Assembly (NCBI GenBank): GCA_035628035.1
Contig: DASPKS010000193.1
Location: 1 to 6,789, forward strand
Length of the DNA stretch: 6,789 nt
DNA from: DASPKS01 sp035628035
Lineage (GTDB): Bacteria > Bacteroidota > Rhodothermia > Rhodothermales > Rubricoccaceae
Direction: 5' to 3'
Under the pieces are notes generated by a model that saw only the letters and a list, made by a program, of their open reading frames with translations, did not search any database and was not told the DNA's origin. The translations under genes and the position numbers were made by a program. This document shows, in pieces, positions 1 to 5,733 of the stretch. How positions within the stretch are numbered: position 1 is the stretch's first letter; each line of letters opens with the position of its first letter.

Positions 1-84
1 CGACGTGGACATGGTGGACATGCATCCGGCCAGCAGCAGCGAGGCGGCGAGCCCGGTCCACGCCATTGGGAGGAGTCGCTTCAT
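1..84 (-). CDS. Lipoprotein, N-terminal fragment (runs off left edge)
   Basis: Reading the minus strand from the ATG at 84-82 gives 28 codons open to the window edge. The peptide begins MKRLLPMAWTGLAASLLLAG and continues with Cys21, a textbook type II signal: basic n-region (K2, R3), a hydrophobic stretch over residues 7-19, and the lipobox L-L-A-G-C at 17-21. Residues after Cys21 are Met/Ser/Thr-rich (MSTMSTS). By family knowledge Cys21 would be lipidated and the protein anchored in the outer or inner membrane. The mature function cannot be read because the rest of the gene is missing. It is transcribed away from the response-regulator operon, so bases 85-432 serve as a divergent upstream region. 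There is no Shine-Dalgarno; the 13 nt before the ATG are pyrimidine-rich. The start is chosen because it gives an ideal signal peptide; Met7 would cut off the basic n-region. Confidence 0.75.
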   Translation of the reverse strand, partial: MKRLLPMAWTGLAASLLLAGCMSTMSTS

Positions 85-115
85 CGGAGGAGAGAGGCAA
101 ATGGGAAGGGGGAGT

Positions 116-225
116 CAAGCTATCCGCTTGGAAAAAGAAGGAACCTCACGAAAGGGTCACGGCTGATCCAGGCGGCGCGCGTGACCCTTTTGTGAGGTTC
201 ACCGGCACCCCTTCCGGATAGCTTG
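116..225. repeat. Long interrupted palindrome (21-bp core stem plus 11-bp outer stem)
   Basis: The core arms are 141-161 and 180-200, 21 nt each. Twenty positions are perfectly complementary; the exception is G150 opposite T191, a G-U wobble if the plus strand is transcribed but a C-A mismatch in minus-strand RNA. The loop is 18 nt (162-179). Outside the core, 116-126 (CAAGCTATCCG) pairs perfectly with 215-225 (CGGATAGCTTG). The two stems are separated by unpaired segments of exactly 14 nt on each side (127-140 and 201-214). No T-tract follows either side, and a terminator between two divergent genes would be out of place. Candidates are a divergent operator, a leader RNA structure, or a small REP/MITE-like element. 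I found no obvious flanking target-site duplication. Confidence 0.8.
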
Positions 226-234
226 GGCACCCTT

Positions 235-301
235 CTTTCGGGAATCCCTCCCCCCTCCGCTCTTTCCGGGATTTCCTCTCTCTTCGTTCAGGGATCTCCT
301 C
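235..301. repeat. Three imperfect ~17-bp repeats (CTTTC-GGGAT-type)
   Basis: Copies lie at 235-251 (CTTTCGGGAATCCCTCC), 262-278 (CTTTCCGGGATTTCCTC) and 285-301 (CGTTCAGGGATCTCCTC). They start 27 and 23 bp apart. Ten of 17 columns are identical in all three, and most others agree in two. The centre of each is partly dyad-symmetric (GGGAATCCC in the first copy), as in a regulator half-site cluster. They lie 132-198 bp upstream of the response-regulator start. An operator array is an inference; low sequence complexity (CT-rich tracts) is the main alternative. Confidence 0.45.
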
Positions 302-332
302 GCCAGCCCGGCGCCTTATGCAGACCGGGCTC

Positions 333-349
333 CTGCCGGATCGCGGCAG
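333..349. repeat. Small GC hairpin with GATCG loop
   Basis: CTGCCG (333-338) and CGGCAG (344-349) form a perfect 6-bp stem around the 5-nt loop GATCG. It contains the 9-mer CGGATCGCG, which recurs upstream of both secreted-protein genes. It could be an operator or simply a chance GC-rich hairpin; no T-tract follows. Confidence 0.35.
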
Positions 350-411
350 CCCTGGGGGCGTAGCGTAGTGGGGCTCGAACCAAAGCAGGAGAACTGGCTC
401 CCTGGGGGCGT
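350..411. repeat. 12-bp direct repeat spaced 50 bp, upstream of response regulator
   Basis: CCCTGGGGGCGT occurs exactly at 350-361 and again at 400-411. The second copy ends 21 bp before the response-regulator ATG. OmpR/PhoB-class regulators usually bind direct repeats, so an autoregulatory site is possible. A 50-bp offset is close to five helical turns, but much larger than the ~11-bp repeat spacing of known PhoB boxes. Chance repetition in a G/C-rich region is not excluded. Confidence 0.4.
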
Positions 412-432
412 CTCCTTTTCGACTAGTTGTGC

Positions 433-1164
433 ATGACACCAGAGCGTGCGATCCTGATCGTCGAGGACGAGCCCGCGCTCGCCGACCTCCTCCGCCTCCA
501 CCTCGGCGACCTCGGGTACGAGGTCGAGGTGGCCCGGGACGGGCAGCGCGGGCTGGAGCGCGCGCTCCAGCGCCCGTTCGCGCTCGTCCTCCTCGACCTC
601 ATGCTGCCCGGCCTCGACGGCCTCGAGGTGTGCCGGCGCCTCCGGCAGGCGCAGCGCCCCGTGCCGGTCCTCATGCTCACGGCGCGCTCCGACGAGGGCG
701 ACAAGGTGATCGGGCTCGATGTCGGCGCCGACGACTACGTGACCAAGCCGTTCTCGGTGCGGGAGCTGATGGCCCGCGTCCGCGCCCTCCTCCGCCGCGT
801 GGAGATGGACGCGGCGCAGCCGTCCGGGCAGGAAGAAGCCCTCCGCTTCGGCGACCTCGTCATCCACCCCCAGAAGCGGAAGGTGACGCTCGGCGGGGCG
901 GCCGTCGAGCTGACGGCGAAGGAGTTCGACCTACTTACGCTGTTTGCCCGCGAGCCCGGCCGCGTGTTCAGCCGCGAGGAGCTGCTCGACCTCGTGTGGG
1001 GCTACCAGTACGCCGGGTACAGCCACACCGTCAACTCCCACATCAACCGGCTTCGTGGGAAGATCGAGCGCGACCCCTCGGCGCCCCGCTTCATCCGGAC
1101 CGTCTGGGGGGTGGGCTACCGGTTCGCCGAGGCGGAGGAGCTCATCACGGATCAAGGCCGGTAG
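433..1164 (+). CDS. Response regulator transcription factor, OmpR/PhoB family
   Basis: This is a 243-residue cytoplasmic DNA-binding regulator, the usual length for the family. The receiver domain covers about residues 5-122. It shows the acidic pair E11-D12 in ILIVEDEP, phosphoacceptor D55 in LLDLMLPGLDG, switch T83 in MLTARS, and K105 in DDYVTKPF. A short linker (123-136) leads to a winged-helix domain at about 137-232, with LTAKEFDLL (160-168), the likely recognition helix around SHTVNSHINRLRGKI (197-211), and the C-terminal wing TVWGVGYRF (223-231). All residues needed for phosphorylation are present. The start is the ATG at 433, which gives MTPERAILIVEDE; the in-frame TTG at 427 adds only two residues. 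There is no Shine-Dalgarno. The adjacent downstream kinase is the obvious partner. Target genes are unknown; the divergent lipoprotein gene and its own promoter are natural candidates. Confidence 0.95.
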   Translation: MTPERAILIVEDEPALADLLRLHLGDLGYEVEVARDGQRGLERALQRPFALVLLDLMLPGLDGLEVCRRLRQAQRPVPVLMLTARSDEGDKVIGLDVGADDYVTKPFSVRELMARVRALLRRVEMDAAQPSGQEEALRFGDLVIHPQKRKVTLGGAAVELTAKEFDLLTLFAREPGRVFSREELLDLVWGYQYAGYSHTVNSHINRLRGKIERDPSAPRFIRTVWGVGYRFAEAEELITDQGR

Positions 1165-1189
1165 CTTCCTCTAGGCGTCTGCCCGGGCT

Positions 1190-2656
1190 ATGCGTCTGTT
1201 CCGCAGCTTCTACGGCCGCCTCGCGGCGCTCTTCCTCCTCCTGCTCCTCGTCCTCGGCGTAGCGATCGGGGCGCTCGTAGCGCGCTCTGCCCTCCGGTTG
1301 ACCGAGGCGGCCGACCAGAAGGTCCACCGCGACCTCGCGCGCGACCTCGTGCCCCGATTCGAGCCCCACCTCGCGGTCGCCATGCCCGACTCGGCGGCCA
1401 TCGCCTCCATCATTGAGGGGCTCACGTCCGTCAACCGCCGGATCGACGTGTACCTCCTCGACCCGACGGGCATGATCAAGTTGGCCGTCGTCCGGCCCGG
1501 GCAGCCCCTCCAGCTCCGCGTGGTGGACACCGCACCGCTCGACCGGCTCATTGCGGGCGACGAGGACCTGCCCATCCTGGGGGAGGACCCGCTCGCGCCG
1601 GGCCGCACCAAGCCGTTCTCGGTCGCCTCCGTCACCATCGGGGGGGTGCCAGAGTGCTACCTCTACATCGTCCTCGCGGGGGAGCGCTACGCCTCCGCGC
1701 TCGACATGCTCGCCAACAGCCACATGCTGCGCGCGGTCCTCGGGGGGCTCGCGCTCACGCTGGCCGGCGCGGCGCTCGTGGGGCTCGTCCTGTTCAGCCT
1801 GCTCACGCGGCGGCTTCGCCGGATGACGGCGGCCGTGCAGGCGTTCGAGACGGGCCAGCTCGACCGCCGGGCCCCCGCGGGAGAAGAGGACGAGGTCGGC
1901 CGGCTCGGTGCCGCGTTCAACCGGATGGCCGACACGCTGGCCCGGCACGTGGCGGCGCTGGAGCAGGCCGACCGCCGACGGCAGGAGTTCGTCGAGGGCA
2001 TCTCGCACGACCTCCGGACGCCGCTCGCCTCGCTGAAGGGGTACGCCGAGACGCTGGTCCTGAAAGGGGACGCGATTCCTGCCGAAGAGCGGCTCCGCTA
2101 CCTCGAGGTCATCCTGGCCAACGCCAACCGCCTCGGGACGCTCGCCGACGGGCTGTTCGAGGTGGCCAAGTGGGAGGCGGAAGGGGTTGCGCCGCAGCCC
2201 GAGCCGTTCTCCATCGCCGAGCTGGTCCAGGACATCGTCGTGCAGCATCGGCCCGACGCCGCCGCGCGGGGGGTCGACCTCGCGGCGTCGCTCCCCGAGA
2301 AGCTCCCGCGCGTGCACGCCGACGTGGGGATGGTGGACCGCGTGATCCAGAACCTCATCACGAACGCGCTCCGTCACACGCCGCCCGGCGGGCGCGTGGA
2401 AGTAGCCCCATGGCAGGAAGGTGACCGCGTGTGGGTGCGCGTCTCCGACACCGGGGAGGGGATCGCGGCCGAGGACCTCCCGCACGTGTTCGAGCGGTAC
2501 TTCCGCCGCCGGAAGGGGCGCGGCGCCGATGGGGGGGCCGGCCTCGGCCTCTTCATCAGCAAGAAGATGCTGGAGGCGCACGGCGGCTCGATCTCCGTCG
2601 AGAGCAAGCCTGGGAAGGGAACGACGTTTCGGTTCGACCTTCCGGTGTGGCACTGA
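1190..2656 (+). CDS. Membrane sensor histidine kinase (HAMP, HisKA, HATPase_c)
   Basis: This 488-residue kinase begins 25 nt after the response-regulator stop on the same strand, so the two are almost certainly cotranscribed as a cognate pair. Order: TM1 about 10-32; an extracytoplasmic sensor about 33-178; TM2 about 181-204; HAMP about 205-257, containing the E-D-E-V-G-R-L motif (233-239); a HisKA domain with phosphoacceptor His273 in SHDLRTP; and an ATPase domain with N-box N388/N392 (QNLITNALRHT), G1 DTGEG (420-424), F-box FERYFRR (434-440) and G2 GGAGLGLFI (448-456). All catalytic motifs are intact. The sensor has VYLLDPTG (87-94) and a YLYIVLAGE strand (157-165), compatible with a PAS-like/Cache (PDC) fold; the ligand is not readable. 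The start gives a short Arg-rich cytoplasmic tail (MRLFRSFYGR) followed directly by TM1, which fits. The stop is TGA at 2654-2656. It likely phosphorylates D55 of its neighbour in response to an envelope signal. Confidence 0.95.
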   Translation: MRLFRSFYGRLAALFLLLLLVLGVAIGALVARSALRLTEAADQKVHRDLARDLVPRFEPHLAVAMPDSAAIASIIEGLTSVNRRIDVYLLDPTGMIKLAVVRPGQPLQLRVVDTAPLDRLIAGDEDLPILGEDPLAPGRTKPFSVASVTIGGVPECYLYIVLAGERYASALDMLANSHMLRAVLGGLALTLAGAALVGLVLFSLLTRRLRRMTAAVQAFETGQLDRRAPAGEEDEVGRLGAAFNRMADTLARHVAALEQADRRRQEFVEGISHDLRTPLASLKGYAETLVLKGDAIPAEERLRYLEVILANANRLGTLADGLFEVAKWEAEGVAPQPEPFSIAELVQDIVVQHRPDAAARGVDLAASLPEKLPRVHADVGMVDRVIQNLITNALRHTPPGGRVEVAPWQEGDRVWVRVSDTGEGIAAEDLPHVFERYFRRRKGRGADGGAGLGLFISKKMLEAHGGSISVESKPGKGTTFRFDLPVWH

Positions 2657-2733
2657 AGCCGTCGGGTTAAGAGATTCCCTTACAGCGCCGTACGAGAAGG
2701 GCTGGAAGGCGACTCCGTGATGAACTCGTGATA

Positions 2734-2761
2734 TGAGAATAGGACTGGCGCCCTATTCTCA
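2734..2761. repeat. Perfect 10-bp inverted repeat (operator or terminator candidate)
   Basis: TGAGAATAGG (2734-2743) and CCTATTCTCA (2752-2761) are perfectly complementary around an 8-nt loop. The arms are A/T-rich (4 of 10 GC) against a very GC-rich background. The site lies 78 nt after the kinase stop and 63 nt before the next start. No T-run follows, so a standard intrinsic terminator is not supported. Position and symmetry also suit a dimeric regulator site controlling the downstream secreted protein. Confidence 0.5.
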
Positions 2762-2824
2762 GGCTGCGCACCTCCCGTACGCTCCCATCTCGGATCGCGC
2801 CCCTCCGCTCTTTCCACCACCGTC

Positions 2825-5476
2825 ATGGACCGCTCCGCTACCCGCCCTTCCCGTGCGGCACTCGGCTTCCCGTCGCTGCTGCGCCTAACGGCACCCCTTG
2901 CGGTTCTCGCCTTGTGCGCGCCCGCCCTCGCGCAAGAGATGCCGCCGGTACGGGAGGACCTGTGGGTCCCGGGCGCCCGCACTTGGACGGCGCTTGCCCT
3001 CGGCGACGCGCTCTACCTCGGCGGCGACTTCGACGTCGTCGGGCCGCCGACGGGCGTGGCGGCGCGGGTGGACGGTACGACAGGGGTGCCGGACTTGAAC
3101 CAAGCCCGTGTGGAGCTCACCGATGTCACGCCGACGGGCGGGGTCCTCGCCATCGAGCCGGACGGGGAAGGCGGGTGGTACGTCGCGGGCCTGTTTCGGC
3201 GCGTAGGCGGGCAGCCCCGCCTCAACCTCGCCCATCTCCTCGCCGGCGGCACGCTCGACCCCGCCTTCGACGTGCCGATCGCGTACCCCGCTGCCGGCTC
3301 CGACATCGGGTTCGTTCGGGCCCTCCTACTCGACCCCGCGCGCGGTCCGAATGGCGTGCTCTACGTCGGCGGCTCGTTCACGCTGGCAAGCGGGCAACCG
3401 CGCCAAGACCTCGTCGCGCTTGATGCGGCCACCGGCGCCGTGCTCCCGCTCCAGATCACGGCCGATGAGTTCACCGGCACCGGGTCCGGGGTGATGGACC
3501 TCGCGCTGAGCGGCAACATGCTCGTCGTCGCTAGTTCGGGCTACGAGCGCATCAACGGGCAGCCCCACAGCGGGCTCTTCGCGCTCGACGTGGTAAGCGG
3601 CGCGCTGATCGCCTGGGACCCCGCTGCCGGCCCCTACGTCAACCACATCGAGCTGGGGCCGAGCAGCGTCTTCGCCGAGTTCACGCATCAGGAGAACCCG
3701 CCGAACGGGCCGTTCTCCAACCGCCTTCGGGAGTTCCGCCTCTCGGACGGCGGGACGACCGCCTGGAACCCCGACGCCGGGCTTCCCCAGGGCTTCGCGT
3801 ACGTCTACGACATGCTCGCCCACGACGGCCAGCTCTACCTCGCGGGGATCTTCGGGCCCATCAGCCAGAGCGAGGGTGCCCGCCGCGTGGACATGACGAC
3901 GGCGCAGGTGGCCCCCTTCGCCCAGAGCGCGAACATCCACGAGGGCCGCGCCCTCGCGCGGGAGGGGAGCCGCCTCTGGATCGCCGGGCGAGAGGTGACC
4001 GCCGCCCCCGGCGAGTTCATCCATCGCAACTTCGTCCGCGCGGTGGGCCTTCCGTCGGGGCAGCGCGAGGGGCCGGAGATCCAGGCCGCCCACGACACCG
4101 CGCCATATTTCCTCAACGCCCTCGCCGCCGCCTACGGCGACGTGTTCATCGGAGGCGATGCGGTGACCATCGGCGCCGAGGAGCGGCCGTTCATCGCCGG
4201 CCTCGACCTCGGCACCGGTCGGCCCGGCGTCTTCATGGGGGACTACCGCGGCAGCGTGCTCGACATCGAGGTGGCCCCGAACGACCTGACGAAGCTCTAC
4301 GTCGCTGGCGTGGGGATCTCGCTGGGTGCCTACCGCCAGGGGATTACCGAGCTCCACCTCCCCGGCGGGCAGGTCACCAGCACAGACTTCGGGTTCTACC
4401 CCGTTGTCCTTAGCGGCGGCCTCAGCATCGCCGTCACCGACGAGCGGGTCTACGCCTGCGGCCACTTCATCAACCTCAACGACGGCACGGGCGAAGAGGT
4501 GCCCCGGCGCTACCTCGCCGCGTGGGACCGGCACACCGGGGCGCTCCTCGAATGGGCGCCGGGCATCACGACGGCCATCGGCGTGTACGGCGAGCCGGAC
4601 TGCTGGGTCGTAGACGACATGCTCGTCGTCAACGTGCAGGCGTACAACTACCAGACGGGCGAGTACGTCGGCGACTACGTCAACGCCTTCGACCTCCAGA
4701 CGGGCGAGCACGTGCCGTGGGACCCCGACCTCAACAGCATCCTCTACGGCGTGGACTGGGAGGGCGACCTCGTTTACCTCTACGGGGGCTTCGAGACCGT
4801 CGGCGGGCAGCCCCACCCCGGACTCGCCGCCGTGGACGTGGAGACGGCCGCGGTGACCGCGTGGGCCCCCGACCTCACGGCGGCCGGGTTCCCCCCGGAG
4901 AATCGCGGCTACGCCTTCGGCGTCTACGGCCGCGCTGCTTACCTGGATGCTCGCTCCGCCGTCGATCAGCGGATTGGGCTCGTCGCCTTCGATACCGAGA
5001 CGGGCGCGCAGATCCCGTGGTTCGGCGAGTACCAGCGGACCGGCTTCACGCCCGCCTCGTACGCTCTCACGCTCGCCCCAACCCGCAACGAGGTCTATGT
5101 CGTGGGTGACTTCCAGAGCGACGCAACGGGGCAAGCGCACGCGAACCTCGCAGGCTTCCGCGTGCCGACGGGCTACGAGATCCCGGTGGGGGCCGAGCCC
5201 CCTGCCCTCCCAGAGCGGTCGGGGCTGGTCGGCCTCTACCCCAATCCCTTCGTTGAACAGGCCCGGCTCGTACTCCGGCTCGCCGGGCCGGAGCGCGTCG
5301 AGGTGGGGCTCTACGACCTGCTCGGGCGGCGCGTGGCCGTCCTGCACGACGGCGTGCTGCCGGCCGGAGAAACCGCGCTGCCGCTGGCCGCGCGCGGGCT
5401 CCCGGCCGGGACGTACGTCGCGCGCGTGCAGGGCGAGACGTTCAGCGCGACCCAGCGGGCAACGGTCGTCCGCTGA
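2825..5476 (+). CDS. Secreted DUF5122/delta-60-like beta-propeller protein with T9SS sorting domain
   Basis: This 883-residue protein starts with a Sec signal peptide: Arg-rich n-region (R3, R7, R10, R20), hydrophobic core 21-31, and likely cleavage after A36 in PALA-QE. About 14 degenerate repeats of 35-60 residues follow, built around a [LV]-Y-[LV]-[AG]-G-x-F strand at roughly 63, 118, 179, 233, 282, 337, 384, 440, 491, 542, 600, 650, 704 and 757. Several carry G-Q-[PA]-[RH]-x2-L (129, 190, 245, 661, 769), then L-D-x2-[ST]-G and a W-x-P turn (264-266, 314-316, 632-634, 680-682). This is the pattern of DUF5122/delta-60 propeller proteins. A Pro-rich linker (784-798) leads to the C-terminal domain 799-883: LYPNPF (804-809), LYDLLGRRVAVL, and LPAGTYVARV. 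This is a canonical type-A T9SS sorting signal, so the protein should cross the outer membrane and be surface-anchored or released. Its biological role is unknown; no enzymatic motif is seen. There is no Shine-Dalgarno; the start is set by the signal peptide. Confidence 0.9.
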   Translation: MDRSATRPSRAALGFPSLLRLTAPLAVLALCAPALAQEMPPVREDLWVPGARTWTALALGDALYLGGDFDVVGPPTGVAARVDGTTGVPDLNQARVELTDVTPTGGVLAIEPDGEGGWYVAGLFRRVGGQPRLNLAHLLAGGTLDPAFDVPIAYPAAGSDIGFVRALLLDPARGPNGVLYVGGSFTLASGQPRQDLVALDAATGAVLPLQITADEFTGTGSGVMDLALSGNMLVVASSGYERINGQPHSGLFALDVVSGALIAWDPAAGPYVNHIELGPSSVFAEFTHQENPPNGPFSNRLREFRLSDGGTTAWNPDAGLPQGFAYVYDMLAHDGQLYLAGIFGPISQSEGARRVDMTTAQVAPFAQSANIHEGRALAREGSRLWIAGREVTAAPGEFIHRNFVRAVGLPSGQREGPEIQAAHDTAPYFLNALAAAYGDVFIGGDAVTIGAEERPFIAGLDLGTGRPGVFMGDYRGSVLDIEVAPNDLTKLYVAGVGISLGAYRQGITELHLPGGQVTSTDFGFYPVVLSGGLSIAVTDERVYACGHFINLNDGTGEEVPRRYLAAWDRHTGALLEWAPGITTAIGVYGEPDCWVVDDMLVVNVQAYNYQTGEYVGDYVNAFDLQTGEHVPWDPDLNSILYGVDWEGDLVYLYGGFETVGGQPHPGLAAVDVETAAVTAWAPDLTAAGFPPENRGYAFGVYGRAAYLDARSAVDQRIGLVAFDTETGAQIPWFGEYQRTGFTPASYALTLAPTRNEVYVVGDFQSDATGQAHANLAGFRVPTGYEIPVGAEPPALPERSGLVGLYPNPFVEQARLVLRLAGPERVEVGLYDLLGRRVAVLHDGVLPAGETALPLAARGLPAGTYVARVQGETFSATQRATVVR

Positions 5477-5480
5477 CGGA

Positions 5481-5522
5481 CGGGCCGCCCCGGGTTCTCC
5501 TCGGGTCGCTCGTGGCGGCCCG
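5481..5522 (+). terminator. GC-rich hairpin after propeller gene, possible terminator
   Basis: CGGGCCGCC (5481-5489) and GGCGGCCCG (5514-5522) form a perfect 9-bp stem starting 5 nt after the stop codon, with a 24-nt loop that can itself partly fold (CCCG/CGGG). Placement right after a stop and ahead of a new signal-peptide gene suits a transcription end. No T-tract follows, so Rho-independent action is uncertain. Confidence 0.4.
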
Positions 5523-5624
5523 CGCGTTGGCGAGCACCGCCGAGATCGAAGACGTGACGAGCATCGCAGCTGGTCCGGGTAGGACCATAAGCCTATTTCG
5601 CCAGGCTCCCTTGCAATACGGATC

Positions 5625-5638
5625 GGATCGCGCGATCC
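5625..5638. repeat. Perfect 14-bp palindrome GGATCGCGCGATCC
   Basis: The palindrome is perfect and lies 95 bp upstream of the ATG at 5734. Its left half with one flanking base (CGGATCGCG, 5624-5632) recurs at 2791-2799, 26 bp before the propeller-gene start, and at 337-345 upstream of the response regulator. It is a candidate operator for a dimeric regulator; the evidence is sequence symmetry and recurrence only. Confidence 0.4.
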
Positions 5639-5733
5639 TTCGCCTGCCCCTCTCTCGCGCGAGCCCGCTCGCCCCGCTCGCCCTCCTCGGTGCCCGAGGG
5701 CCGGCCCGGCCTCCAACACGCCATTTCGCACCC

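Larger units (their letters stand above)
85..432. promoter_or_regulatory. Divergent intergenic region, 348 bp
   Basis: This gap lies between the divergently oriented lipoprotein and response-regulator genes, so it must hold promoters for both. I see no convincing -35/-10 pair. Each outer arm of the large dyad carries TAGCTTG (219-225 on plus, 122-116 on minus), facing outward toward the respective gene. This loosely resembles the Bacteroidota -7 element TAnnTTTG but lacks a properly spaced upstream TTTG. Other structure is listed separately: interrupted palindrome 116-225, triple imperfect repeat 235-301, hairpin 333-349, and 12-bp direct repeat 350-361/400-411. The open frames here have no recognisable protein character. 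Confidence 0.5.

Noticed and set aside
354..415. tRNA-like segment: GGGGGCG can pair with CGTCTCC, and GGTTCGAGCC appears on the minus strand
   Set aside because: At 62 nt it is too short. The acceptor pairing needs two wobbles. The TTCGA-like sequence is on the opposite strand, and no anticodon arm forms.
427..432. TTG at 427 as start of the response regulator
   Set aside because: It adds only Met-Cys before the ATG at 433, which gives the normal N-terminal length for the receiver domain.
146..439. Minus-strand open frame of 97 codons in the divergent region
   Set aside because: Composition is Arg/Pro/Gly-rich, it runs through the palindrome and triple repeat, and it overlaps the response-regulator start. 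Nothing suggests a real protein.
1145..2653. Long antisense open frame of 502 codons opposite the histidine kinase
   Set aside because: It mirrors a gene with complete kinase motifs. The translation is Arg/Glu/Gly/Pro-rich without domains, typical of antisense frames in high-GC DNA.
2677..2701. CCCTT/AAGGG inverted repeat shortly after the kinase stop
   Set aside because: A 5-bp stem with a 15-nt loop and no T-tract is too weak to call a terminator.
5571..5587. Small hairpin TGGTCC/GGACCA with a 5-nt loop
   Set aside because: Only 6 bp, without a T-tract or position that would imply function; expected by chance in GC-rich DNA.
3326..5731. Antisense open frame of 801 codons opposite the propeller gene
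   Set aside because: No recognisable motif or signal peptide, and highly charged low-complexity composition. The plus strand encodes a clear signal peptide, repeats and a T9SS domain.
5512..5733. In-frame GTG extension of the right-hand secreted protein (74 extra codons, no stop)
   Set aside because: It would bury the signal peptide that begins at the ATG at 5734 and would start inside the hairpin after the propeller gene.
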